DNA of 10,225 nucleotides, taken from assembly GCA_019689695.1 (NCBI GenBank), contig JADGHA010000121.1:1-10225 (forward strand), given 5' to 3'. Of the stretch, positions 5,076-10,225 are shown piece after piece; the stretch's first letter is position 1, and each line of letters begins with the position of its first letter. A program made the translations under genes and the position numbers. Under the pieces are notes generated by a model that was given only the letters and a program-made list of their open reading frames with translations, searched no databases and was not told where the DNA came from. The stretch comes from Micromonosporaceae bacterium (GTDB taxonomy: Bacteria > Actinomycetota > Actinomycetes > Mycobacteriales > Micromonosporaceae).

Positions 5076-5104
5076 GCGGGCCCGCACGCACCATCAAGGC
5101 TCGA

Positions 5105-5119
5105 CCGGCGTGCAGCCGG
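5105..5119 (+). terminator. Weak hairpin after the PAT-like gene
   Basis: The 5-bp stem CCGGC / GCCGG with loop GTGCA lies 30 bp after the acetyltransferase stop. It is followed by an alternative GC-rich palindrome (GCCGGCCCGGCCGGC). There is no adjacent U-run, although TTTTT occurs 30 bp further on. Confidence 0.3.
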
Positions 5120-5152
5120 CCCGGCCGGCGGCGCGAGACCGGTTCAAGGTTT

Positions 5153-5180
5153 TTGTCCGCTAAAGGCTAGTTCGTACGAT
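5153..5180 (+). promoter_or_regulatory. Putative promoter of the three-gene envelope operon
   Basis: TTGTCC (5153-5158) and TACGAT (5175-5180, a TANNNT element) are 16 bp apart, in an AT-rich island. The predicted start near 5187 would give a leader of about 145 nt. A second, SigB-like promoter may lie downstream at 5196-5220. Confidence 0.4.
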
Positions 5181-5195
5181 TTACAAAGATTCCCT

Positions 5196-5220
5196 GCATA
5201 TACCCCACCCTCGTGGGTAC
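5196..5220 (+). promoter_or_regulatory. Possible SigB-type stress promoter
   Basis: GCAT (5196-5199) and GGGTAC (5215-5220) are 15 bp apart. This fits the GNNT-N14-16-GGGTAC pattern described for Streptomyces SigB-type promoters. The -10-like half is exact and the -35-like half is loose. A short hairpin (CACTG / CAGTG, 5226-5239) follows near the expected start. Chance is possible. Confidence 0.3.
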
Positions 5221-5331
5221 CGGATCACTGCGAGCAGTGCCGACATGCGGCCGAAAGCGCGGCGCCGACCTGGGCCTGGCGGGTACGGCGGCCGAGGCGC
5301 GCGAAGCGGGGTAATCCCGGGGGTGAGGAAG

Positions 5332-5958
5332 ATGACCAAGAGCAGCGAGGCAAGGTCGCCGGCTGGCGGCGAATCGATGGGAACCAAGATGAAGGAGCAG
5401 GGTTCCCAGGTCGCGACGGGCGCCGCGCAGGCCGGCAAACACGTCATCCAGACCGCTGCCGGGCAGGGCGGGCAGGTCGTCCGGGAGGCGGGTCGCACGG
5501 CTCGCAGCCTGCTCGACCAGGCGCAGACGGAGCTGAAGGACCAGGCCGGCATGCAGCAGAAGCGGGCGGCCGAGGGGCTGCGCATGCTCGGCGACCAGCT
5601 GCGTTCCATGGCGGAGCAGTGCGGCCAGCCTGGGATGGCGACCGATCTGGTCGGCGACGCTTCGGGCCGGATCCACCGCGCGGCCGACTGGCTGGAACAC
5701 CGCGAGCCGGGACAGGTGCTGGAGGAGCTGCGGGGTTTCGCCCGGCAGCATCCCGGCACGTTCCTGCTCGGTGCGGCGATGGCCGGCGCGCTGGTCGGCC
5801 GGCTGACCCGCAACCTTGGGCAGGCCGACGGGCGCGCCGGTCCGCCTCCGGCAGGTGGTCAGCCTCAGCCGGCGCCACCCGCCACGGCCGCCACCCCGCC
5901 GCCAGCGGGCAGCATCATGCCGCCACCACCGCCGCCTGCTCCTGGGGAGCGGATATGA
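5332..5958 (+). CDS. Helical membrane-anchored protein with Pro-rich tail, first gene of holin-X operon
   Basis: This 208-residue protein has a long Ala/Gln/Gly-rich amphipathic helical region (about 20-95) with LEA-like character. A conserved-looking block follows (AEQCGQPGMATDLVGDASGRIHRAADWLEHREPG, quoted in parts: AEQCGQPGMATDL at 94-106, HRAADWLEHREPG at 115-127). After it come a single hydrophobic segment (about 141-158) and a Pro-rich tail (170-205) that probably lies in the cytoplasm or periplasm. I know similar proteins only as uncharacterised partners of DUF1469 and DUF3618 genes in actinobacteria. ATG 5332 is chosen because GAGGAAG directly precedes it, although the spacing is short. 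ATG 5377 or GTG 5323 are alternatives. Its stop overlaps the next start (ATGA), so it is the first gene of a coupled operon. Confidence 0.8.
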   Translation: MTKSSEARSPAGGESMGTKMKEQGSQVATGAAQAGKHVIQTAAGQGGQVVREAGRTARSLLDQAQTELKDQAGMQQKRAAEGLRMLGDQLRSMAEQCGQPGMATDLVGDASGRIHRAADWLEHREPGQVLEELRGFARQHPGTFLLGAAMAGALVGRLTRNLGQADGRAGPPPAGGQPQPAPPATAATPPPAGSIMPPPPPPAPGERI

Positions 5959-6371
5959 GCGAGCGCTCCAACCTCGGAACCGGGGTGTCTCAGGCGTCGC
6001 TGCCCGAGCTGCTCAGCGAGATCACCCGCGACATGTCGCGCCTGGTCCGCCAGGAGATGGATCTCGCCAAGGCCGAGCTGCGACAGCAGGCCAAGCGGAC
6101 CGGCCAAGCCGCCGGTGTGGTCGGCGGCACCGGCTTCGCCGGCTACATGCTGCTGCTGTTCCTGTCCATCGCGCTGTGGTGGGCGCTGTCGAACCAGATG
6201 GACCAGGGGTGGGCGGCGCTGATCGTCGCCGGGGTGTGGGCGGTCATCGCCGCGGTGCTGTTCCTGATGACCCGGCGCCGCCTGCGTCAGGTGCGAGGAG
6301 CCGGAGGGCTGCGGCAGACCGCCGAGACTGTCCGCGAAGTACCCGGTGCGGTCAAGGGCAAAAGGGCGTAA
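5955..6371 (+). CDS. Actinobacterial holin-X family protein (DUF1469 / Phage_holin_3_6)
   Basis: This 138-residue protein has an N-terminal amphipathic helix (LPELLSEITRDMSRLVRQEMDLAKAEL, seen in parts: LPELLSEITRDMSRL then VRQEMDLAKAEL at 16-42). Two membrane helices follow at about 54-78 and 86-105, then a basic RRRLRQ stop-transfer and a short polar tail. This is the standard pattern of the family, which despite its name is mostly found in chromosomal housekeeping contexts. No endolysin or other phage gene is nearby. The ATG at 5955 overlaps the preceding stop by 4 bp and has GGGGAG 8 nt upstream. It is likely a structural or stress-related inner-membrane protein working with its two operon partners. 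Confidence 0.88.
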   Translation: MSERSNLGTGVSQASLPELLSEITRDMSRLVRQEMDLAKAELRQQAKRTGQAAGVVGGTGFAGYMLLLFLSIALWWALSNQMDQGWAALIVAGVWAVIAAVLFLMTRRRLRQVRGAGGLRQTAETVREVPGAVKGKRA

Positions 6372-6390
6372 CGGTAGGAGATGGAACATC

Positions 6391-7050
6391 GTGACCACTG
6401 ATCCGAACCAGATCCGAGCAAACCTGGAAGGCACCCAGGACAAGCTGGCCAGTGACGTGAGAACCCTGGCGGAGAAGGCCAACCCGCGCCGGATCGCTAT
6501 GCAACCGGTCCATCAGGCTCGCAAGGCGTACCGCGGCGCACTCGACAAGATCATGGGGACCGTCCGCCCGGCCGCCGAGAAGTCCAGCGCCAAGGCGCAA
6601 TCCGCCGCACACATGGCGTCGGACCTGGTGGCCGAGACCGCGTCCACCGCGGGCGAGACGGTCAAAGCGGTCCCGCACAAGGCGAGCGAAGCGGTCCGGT
6701 CCGCGCCGGAGATGGCGCGCGAACGAACCCAAGGCAGCCCACTCGCCGCGGGCCTGATCGCGTTCGGCACCGGCATGCTCCTGTCCGCCTTGCTGCCGTC
6801 CAGCCAGAGCGAGCAGCACGCCGCCGGCCGGGTCAAGGACATGGCCGCGCACTACTCCGGCAAGGTCAAGCAGGAGGCCAGCGGCGTTGCCCAGCACATG
6901 CGCGAGGACCTGCGCGAGCCCGCTCAGCACGCGATGGAGTCGGTCAAGTCGTCGGCCGGCCAAGCTGTCGGGAAGGTGCAGGAGCAGGGCCGCCAGGCCG
7001 CGAAGGGCACCAAGGACCAGGCGCAGCAGGCCAGGCAGAACATCCAGTAG
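6391..7050 (+). CDS. DUF3618-domain protein with LEA-like helices
   Basis: In this 219-residue protein, residues 4-34 (DPNQIRANLEGTQDKLA, then DVRTLAEKANPRR) form the DUF3618 motif, which resembles an IxxxxxRLxxxVdxL helical hairpin. A hydrophobic segment at about 116-136 (SPLAAGLIAFGTGMLLSALL) should cross the membrane once. Both flanks are long Ala/Lys/Glu/Gln amphipathic helices with recurring AxxxVKxxAxxA spacing, like LEA or apolipoprotein repeats. The GTG at 6391 is used, with GTAGGAG about 11 nt upstream. The gap to the holin-X gene is 19 bp. The function is unknown, and a membrane-associated stress or envelope role is inferred from the LEA-like character and operon partners. Confidence 0.85.
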   Translation: MTTDPNQIRANLEGTQDKLASDVRTLAEKANPRRIAMQPVHQARKAYRGALDKIMGTVRPAAEKSSAKAQSAAHMASDLVAETASTAGETVKAVPHKASEAVRSAPEMARERTQGSPLAAGLIAFGTGMLLSALLPSSQSEQHAAGRVKDMAAHYSGKVKQEASGVAQHMREDLREPAQHAMESVKSSAGQAVGKVQEQGRQAAKGTKDQAQQARQNIQ

Positions 7051-7078
7051 CACTGGCCTGCGGAATGGTCGCTGGGCT

Positions 7079-7103
7079 GGGGTGCGGGCACGAGGTGCAC
7101 CCC
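7079..7103. terminator. Bidirectional hairpin between convergent genes
   Basis: A 7-bp stem, GGGGTGC / GCACCCC, has an 11-nt loop. It lies in the 60-bp gap between the DUF3618 gene and the minus-strand acetyltransferase. An alternative inner pairing GCAC / GTGC is possible. There is no U-tract. Confidence 0.5.
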
Positions 7104-7110
7104 GAGCGCG

Positions 7111-7566
7111 TCAGAGCGTCCTTGTCATGAACACGCTGTTCGGGTCAGGGAGGTAGTCCGCGAACGGCTGACAGTAACGGAACCCGAACTTCTCGTACAG
7201 CTTCCGGGCCGGGCGGAAGGCGTCGGCCGAGCCCGTCTCCAGACTCAGCCTGGTGAAGCCCATCTTCCTGGCCTCGGCGATCAGGTGCGCCAGGAGCGTG
7301 GACGCTATCCCGCTCCGCCTGCGCGATGGTGCGGTCCGCATCGATTTCAGCTCGGCGTGGCTCGCGTCCAGCCGTTTGAGCGCGCCGCAGCCGACCACGG
7401 TTTCGCCGTCCCTAACCGACCAGAAGGTGACCCCCGGCGCGCGCAGGCCGTCAAGATCGAGGGCGTGCTTGCTCTCCGGCGGTGAGAGGGACCGCATATG
7501 CCGGATGTGCTCCTCCAGGAACGCCGCGATCTCCGGACCGGAGAGGTCATCGACAAGGATCCGCAC
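7111..7566 (-). CDS. GNAT-family N-acetyltransferase (YsnE-like)
   Basis: This protein of about 151 residues contains a GNAT domain. The segments GCGALKRLDASHAELKSMRT (beta4 with Glu), the acetyl-CoA loop RRRSGIASTLLAHL (about 82-95), GFTRLSLETGS and KLYEKFGFRYCQPFADY (about 122-138) form the usual order. The close HAELKSMR-to-PDPNSVFMT pattern resembles the PaiA/YsnE-type small acetyltransferases of unspecified substrate. GTG 7566 is chosen. A TTG codon directly before it (7569) is an equally placed alternative, and AAAGGAG and GGGG lie upstream. The gene stands alone, convergent to the DUF3618 operon. Its upstream region has a perfect 17-bp dyad within the putative promoter, so it is probably repressor-controlled by a regulator encoded elsewhere. 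Confidence 0.88.
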   Translation of the reverse strand: MRILVDDLSGPEIAAFLEEHIRHMRSLSPPESKHALDLDGLRAPGVTFWSVRDGETVVGCGALKRLDASHAELKSMRTAPSRRRSGIASTLLAHLIAEARKMGFTRLSLETGSADAFRPARKLYEKFGFRYCQPFADYLPDPNSVFMTRTL

Positions 7567-7617
7567 CAACGCTGACCCCAGCTCCTTTCCCCTGAACCTC
7601 CAGGTGCTGGCGGCCTC

Positions 7618-7649
7618 ACGCTAGCCAAGACACGTTTCGTGTCTGTGAA
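7618..7649 (-). promoter_or_regulatory. Promoter with 17-bp dyad operator before the GNAT gene
   Basis: The perfect dyad AGACACGTTTCGTGTCT (7628-7644; 7-bp arms, 3-bp centre) lies between a -10-like TAGCGT (7618-7623) and a -35-like TTCACA (7644-7649) on the minus strand, about 60 bp from the GTG. The spacing between the boxes is 20 bp. The dyad is of the size used by TetR- or MerR-type dimers. Confidence 0.5.
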
Positions 7650-7761
7650 CGCGGCTCCCGCGGCGCTGCGGTGCAGGCCACAGGACCAAGGCGGCCAGCG
7701 GCGTTGGGTTGTCGAGCCGAGGTTCGTCACCGCAGATCTTGCCGCGGAGCGCGGGCGGCGA

Positions 7762-7779
7762 CTGCCCGTCGGCGGGCAG
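7762..7779 (-). terminator. Hairpin downstream of tRNA-Gly
   Basis: A perfect 7-bp stem CTGCCCG / CGGGCAG with the tetraloop TCGG lies 48 bp past the 3' end of the minus-strand tRNA. A further dyad, CCGTCG-A-CGACGG, occurs at 7791-7803. There is no U-run. Otherwise positions 7650-7826 hold no gene I can support. Confidence 0.4.
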
Positions 7780-7826
7780 CACGGCGAGCACCGTCGACGA
7801 CGGTCGAGCCAGCGTGCGCTCGATCG

Positions 7827-7897
7827 AGCGGCCGACGGGAATCGAACCCGCACCGTCAGTTTGGAAGACTGAAGCTCTGCCATTGAGCTACGGCCGC
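7827..7897 (-). tRNA. tRNA-Gly (anticodon TCC)
   Basis: The 71-nt sequence on the minus strand folds into a complete cloverleaf. Acceptor arms GCGGCCG / CGGCCGC carry discriminator T73. The D arm contains GCTCAATGGCAGAGC. The anticodon stem TCAGT / ACTGA has loop CTTCCAA, giving anticodon TCC. The T arm is CGGGTTCGATTCCCG. CCA is not encoded. A hairpin (7912-7930) lies in the upstream leader, and TAGTGT (7944-7949) is a candidate -10. Confidence 0.96.
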
Positions 7898-7911
7898 GTC
7901 GCACCGGCCAC

Positions 7912-7930
7912 GCCGGAGCGGCACTCCGGC
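7912..7930 (-). promoter_or_regulatory. Hairpin in the pre-tRNA-Gly leader
   Basis: The stem GCCGGAG / CTCCGGC (7 bp) with loop CGGCA lies between the candidate -10 at 7944-7949 and the tRNA 5' end. It may be a leader structure trimmed by RNase P or a transcriptional pause element. No function is proven. Confidence 0.3.
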
Positions 7931-8039
7931 CAACCGGGTGCGGACACTAGGGTACTGAACATCCGCCGGGGAGTGCCCACCCCCCGTCCCGGAGATCAAG
8001 ACGGAGTGGCGCCGACGAGCGAATCGGCCTCCCACCGCA

Positions 8040-8045
8040 TACACT
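8040..8045 (+). promoter_or_regulatory. Candidate -10 for tRNA-Pro
   Basis: TACACT fits TANNNT and would start transcription about 5 nt before the tRNA-Pro 5' end. No convincing -35 element is visible 16-18 bp upstream. Confidence 0.35.
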
Positions 8046-8056
8046 TCTCCTCGCCA

Positions 8057-8130
8057 CGGGGTGTGGCGCAGCTTGGTAGCGCACTCGCTTTGGGAGCGAG
8101 GGGCCGTGGGTTCAAATCCCGCCACCCCGA
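8057..8130 (+). tRNA. tRNA-Pro (anticodon TGG)
   Basis: A 74-nt cloverleaf. Acceptor arms CGGGGTG / CACCCCG carry discriminator A, and C1-G72 is typical of bacterial tRNA-Pro. The D arm contains GCGCAGCTTGGTAGCGC. The anticodon stem CTCGC / GCGAG has loop TTTGGGA, giving anticodon TGG. The T arm is GGGTTCAAATCCC. CCA is not encoded. It is divergent from tRNA-Gly, with 159 bp between their 5' ends, and lies upstream of tig. Confidence 0.97.
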
Positions 8131-8146
8131 CGAGAGCACCGCGGTC

Positions 8147-8188
8147 CGACAAGATCGCCTTGGTTCGACAAGATCGCCTTGTTCGACC
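8147..8188 (+). repeat. 19-bp-period tandem repeat and hairpin after tRNA-Pro
   Basis: CGACAAGATCGCCTTG occurs twice exactly (8147-8162 and 8166-8181), and a third partial CGACC starts at 8184. The second copy with its flanks folds into an 11-position stem (8162-8172 with 8178-8188) with one mismatch and two G-T pairs. It probably serves as the tRNA-Pro terminator. Positions 8190-8355 show nothing further. Confidence 0.5.
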
Positions 8189-8360
8189 AGGGCCGTCGGC
8201 GACCGGGGCGGCTCGGCTGCGCGACCGCCTCCCAAGAGTCCTCGGCCGGGTGCGCGCTGATCCTTTCCGGATGCTGGTTGTCCACCCGGACGGGACGCGC
8301 CGCGGCGGGAGAGAGTGGCCGGGATGGTGCCCGACTGCGCATACGCCGGAGCGGCTCGCC

Positions 8361-8366
8361 TAGACT
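8361..8366 (+). promoter_or_regulatory. Candidate -10 of the tig promoter
   Basis: TAGACT fits TANNNT and lies 58 bp before the tig GTG. The -35 region 17-18 bp upstream is weak, so this is tentative. Confidence 0.35.
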
Positions 8367-8424
8367 CGATCGGGCTCCATATCACTACACCCGGTCATGA
8401 CAAATTTCAGCAAGGAGTACGCCT

Positions 8425-9792
8425 GTGAAGAGCACCGTCGAGACTCTGAGCGCGACACGCGTGCGGCTCGCCATCGAGGTGCCGTTCGCTGAGCTCGAGC
8501 CGAGCCTCAAGAAGGCGTACCGGGACATCGCGCAGCAGGTCACCATCCCCGGCTTCCGCCGGGGCAAGGTGCCGGCGGCCGTCATCGACCAGCGGATCGG
8601 CCGGGCGGCCGTGCTGAACGAGGCGGTGCAGGAGGCGATCCCGGCGCAGATTCTGGCCGCGGTGCAGGAGCACGACATCAAGATCTTCGGCCGCCCGGAG
8701 CTGGAGAGCTTCCCGGAGGTCAAGGACGGGGAGCCGCTGCGGTACACCGCTGAGATGGACGTCCGGCCGGAGATCAACCTGCCCGACCTGAGCACCATCG
8801 AGATCACCGTGGACGAGGTCAAGGTCAGCGACGAGGAGGTGGAGCAGCAGCTCTCCGGGCTGCGCGAGCGGTTCGCCACGCTGAAGACGGTCGAGCGGCC
8901 GGCGCAGGTCGGCGACTACGTGCAGATCGACCTCGCGGCGACGGTGGACGGCGAGGAGGTGCCGGGCGGCAGCGCCTCGAACATCTCCCACGAGGTCGGC
9001 AGCAAGCAGCTGCTGCCCGGGCTGGACGAGGTGCTGGCGGGCATGTCCGCGGGCGACGAGACCACGTTCGTCAGCCAGCTGGTCGGCGGCGACTACGCCG
9101 GCCGCGACGCGCAGGTGAAGGTGAACGTGCGCACCGTGAAGGAGAAGCAGCTGCCCCCGCTCGACGACGAGTTCGCCCAGCTGGCCAGCGAGTTCGACAG
9201 CCTCGACGAGCTGCGGGCGGACCTGCGCCAGCGGCTGACCCGGGTCAAGCGGGTCGAGCAGCTGTACGCGGCCCGGGACAAGGCGCTGGACGAGCTGGTG
9301 AAGGTGACCGAGGTGCCGGCGCCGGAGGGGTTCGTCCGCGAGGAGACCGAGCGCCAGCGGCAGGCGATCACCGACCAGCTGGAGCGGATCGGCACGCCCC
9401 TGGAGGAGTACCTCCGGTCCGAGGGCAAGACCGAGGACCAGATGAACAGCGAGCTGACCGAGGCGGCCGCCACCGGTGTGAAGATCCAGCTGGTGCTGGA
9501 CGCGCTGGCCGAAGCCGAGAACGTCCAGGTCTCCGACGACGAGTTCGGCCACGAGATCGTCCACCGGGCGCAGCGCGCGGGAATGGCGCCGCAGCAGTAC
9601 TACGACCAGATCGTGCGCGCGGGCACCGCGCCGGCGGTCTACGGCGACGTGCGCCGGGGCAAGGCGCTCGCCCTGGTCCTCGAACGCATCAAGATCACCG
9701 ACACGGCCGGTAACCCGGTGGACATCAACGCGCTGCGCGGCGAGGCGGGCGAGGCCGGGCACGACCACGAGCAGGACGGCGAGGCCGAGTAG
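8425..9792 (+). CDS. tig: Trigger factor, ribosome-associated chaperone and prolyl isomerase
   Basis: This full-length trigger factor has 455 residues. The N-terminal ribosome-binding domain (about 1-115) carries the signature GFRRGKVP at residues 43-50, which docks on ribosomal protein L23. The FKBP-like peptidyl-prolyl isomerase domain spans about 155-241 (GDYVQIDLAATVDGEEVPGG, then LLPGLDEVLAGMSAGDE). The helical SurA-like chaperone arms run from about 250 to 430. The tail is acidic with His (HDHEQDGEAE), as in other actinobacterial homologues. It shields nascent chains at the tunnel exit in the cytoplasm. GTG 8425 is supported by AAGGAG 7 nt upstream. It is followed by clpP after 113 bp containing a hairpin, so the two genes are probably transcribed separately in part. 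The tRNA-Pro, tig, clpP order is usual in actinomycetes. Confidence 0.98.
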   Translation: MKSTVETLSATRVRLAIEVPFAELEPSLKKAYRDIAQQVTIPGFRRGKVPAAVIDQRIGRAAVLNEAVQEAIPAQILAAVQEHDIKIFGRPELESFPEVKDGEPLRYTAEMDVRPEINLPDLSTIEITVDEVKVSDEEVEQQLSGLRERFATLKTVERPAQVGDYVQIDLAATVDGEEVPGGSASNISHEVGSKQLLPGLDEVLAGMSAGDETTFVSQLVGGDYAGRDAQVKVNVRTVKEKQLPPLDDEFAQLASEFDSLDELRADLRQRLTRVKRVEQLYAARDKALDELVKVTEVPAPEGFVREETERQRQAITDQLERIGTPLEEYLRSEGKTEDQMNSELTEAAATGVKIQLVLDALAEAENVQVSDDEFGHEIVHRAQRAGMAPQQYYDQIVRAGTAPAVYGDVRRGKALALVLERIKITDTAGNPVDINALRGEAGEAGHDHEQDGEAE

Positions 9793-9798
9793 CCCCTG

Positions 9799-9812
9799 CG
9801 CTGAGAGCGAAC
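9799..9812 (+). promoter_or_regulatory. ClgR-type activator box upstream of clpP
   Basis: CGCTGAGAGCGAAC matches the core of the actinobacterial ClgR box (CGCYNANRGCGWWS). The inner dyad is CGCT-GAG-AGCG. The outer left half of the longer consensus does not match. It starts 7 bp after the tig stop and is centred about 57 bp upstream of the predicted clpP start (from TAGGGT at 9851-9856), a usual activator position. Confidence 0.6.
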
Positions 9813-9816
9813 AGCG

Positions 9817-9844
9817 GCCGGTTGCGGGCGGTCGCCCGACCGGC
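9817..9844. terminator. Strong hairpin between tig and clpP
   Basis: Outer arms GCCGGT / ACCGGC and inner arms CGGGCG / CGCCCG stack with a 2-nt bulge and a small loop. It is probably the tig terminator. There is no U-run, and it overlaps where a clpP -35 would lie. Confidence 0.55.
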
Positions 9845-9850
9845 AGCGGC

Positions 9851-9856
9851 TAGGGT
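9851..9856 (+). promoter_or_regulatory. Candidate -10 of the clpP promoter
   Basis: TAGGGT fits TANNNT and lies 49 bp before the clpP ATG. There is no recognisable -35, as expected for an activator-dependent promoter with the ClgR-type box upstream. Confidence 0.35.
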
Positions 9857-9905
9857 CGGGGTAGAGGCTTTCGATGACAAACCGATGCGAGATGCGAGGG
9901 CGGCC

Positions 9906-10225
9906 ATGACCCAGTTGGACCTGCCAGGGTTGCAGTCCATCCGTGCGATCGAGGCGCGCGGCACGGACCAGCTCAACGGCAACCTCGACGACACCGTCTT
10001 CAACCGGCTGCTGAAGGAGCGGATCATCTTCCTCGGCAGCGAGGTGACCGACCAGGTGGCCAACCGGATCTGCGCCCAACTGCTGCTGCTGTCCGCGGAG
10101 GATCCGGAGCGGGACATCAATCTCTACATCAACTCGCCGGGCGGCTCGGTCTACTCGGGCATGGCCATCTACGACACGATGCAGTACGTCGCCAACGACG
10201 TGGCCACCATCGCCATGGGCATGGC
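9906..10225 (+). CDS. clpP: ATP-dependent Clp protease proteolytic subunit (5' part)
   Basis: The window ends 106 codons into this gene. The protein shows the ClpP fold signatures LKERIIFLGSEVTDQVANRI (37-56), the oxyanion segment YINSPGGSV (74-82) and MAIYDTMQYVANDVATIAMGM (86-106). The catalytic Ser of GMAAS should be residue 109, just beyond the edge. The His and Asp of the triad are also missing. ClpP forms a 14-mer barrel that degrades substrates delivered by ClpX or ClpC. Following tig, it is most likely the first of a tandem pair (clpP1-clpP2) as in other actinobacteria, which the window cannot show. ATG 9906 has GAGGG about 5 nt upstream. Confidence 0.97.
   Translation, partial: MTQLDLPGLQSIRAIEARGTDQLNGNLDDTVFNRLLKERIIFLGSEVTDQVANRICAQLLLLSAEDPERDINLYINSPGGSVYSGMAIYDTMQYVANDVATIAMGM

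Noticed and set aside
4039..5097. A long minus-strand frame containing the CopZ-like protein at its end
   Set aside because: Only the last 68 codons are real. The Arg/Pro-rich upstream part is antisense to the acetyltransferase, and GGAGAGGAG marks the ATG at 4245.
5955..6371. Phage lysis cassette suggested by the holin family name
   Set aside because: Holin-X/DUF1469 proteins are common chromosomal genes. No endolysin, integrase or structural gene is nearby, and the partners are DUF3618-type proteins.
6352..7053. A 233-codon frame antisense to the DUF3618 gene
   Set aside because: It covers the recognised gene on the opposite strand, is dominated by Leu/Arg/Gly and has no start signal.
8147..8188. 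CRISPR-like repeats
   Set aside because: There are only two full copies, 3 bp apart with no spacer-length gaps, and no cas gene. A tandem duplication is the simpler reading.
7639..8260. Several plus- and minus-strand frames crossing the tRNA region
   Set aside because: They run through tRNA-Gly and tRNA-Pro and include the well-known spurious peptides obtained by translating tRNA sequences.
8407..9768. A 453-codon open frame antisense to trigger factor
   Set aside because: It is a mirror frame caused by high GC at third positions. It is Leu/Gly/Arg/His-rich with no domain, while the plus strand encodes a textbook trigger factor.

Overview
This is high-GC DNA with strongly G/C-biased third codon positions, GTG starts, 4-bp stop/start overlaps and a tRNA-Pro, tig, clpP order. 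It fits an actinomycete chromosome. Micromonosporaceae is my best guess, but that is an inference from gene style, not a proven assignment. I see no transposase, integrase, phage structural gene or CRISPR array.

Layout. Positions 1-660 (minus strand) hold a DksA/TraR-type C4 zinc-finger gene, an unusually canonical intrinsic terminator in front of it, and a possible 43-codon ORF beyond that. A four-helix membrane protein (850-1275, plus) converges on a three-gene minus-strand operon (2445 down to 1288). That operon encodes a small protein with a Cys-Cys motif, a MerR-family regulator and a YnfA-family membrane protein. Its promoter carries a GTAC-N4-GTAC dyad in a long spacer, as MerR promoters do, and lies so close to the ATG that the mRNA is probably leaderless. 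From about 2660 to 3171 there is a long leader with a clear ydaO-type c-di-AMP riboswitch, feeding a secreted C39-family cysteine peptidase (3172-4032).

The peptidase gene ends 6 bp from a convergent copper chaperone gene (copZ-like) with a CsoR-like operator. Next come a small ORF and a PAT-like GNAT acetyltransferase that overlap by GTGA (4408-5075). A three-gene plus-strand operon (5332-7050) encodes a helical membrane-anchored protein, an actinobacterial holin-X (DUF1469) family protein and a DUF3618 protein. It looks like an envelope or stress module, not a phage lysis cassette. A second GNAT gene (minus, 7111-7566) has a perfect 17-bp dyad in its putative promoter.

Positions 7827-10225 are housekeeping. 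A divergent tRNA-Gly(TCC) and tRNA-Pro(TGG) are followed by trigger factor (tig) and the first 106 codons of a ClpP protease subunit. A ClgR-type box and a strong hairpin lie between tig and clpP. Trigger factor and ClpP together serve protein folding and turnover, and the ClgR-type box suggests clpP is induced by protein stress.

The items most worth a second look are the riboswitch-peptidase pairing, the self-regulated MerR/Cys-Cys/YnfA cassette, the terminator placed directly before the dksA-like gene, and the orphan operators at 7628-7644 and 4282-4299.
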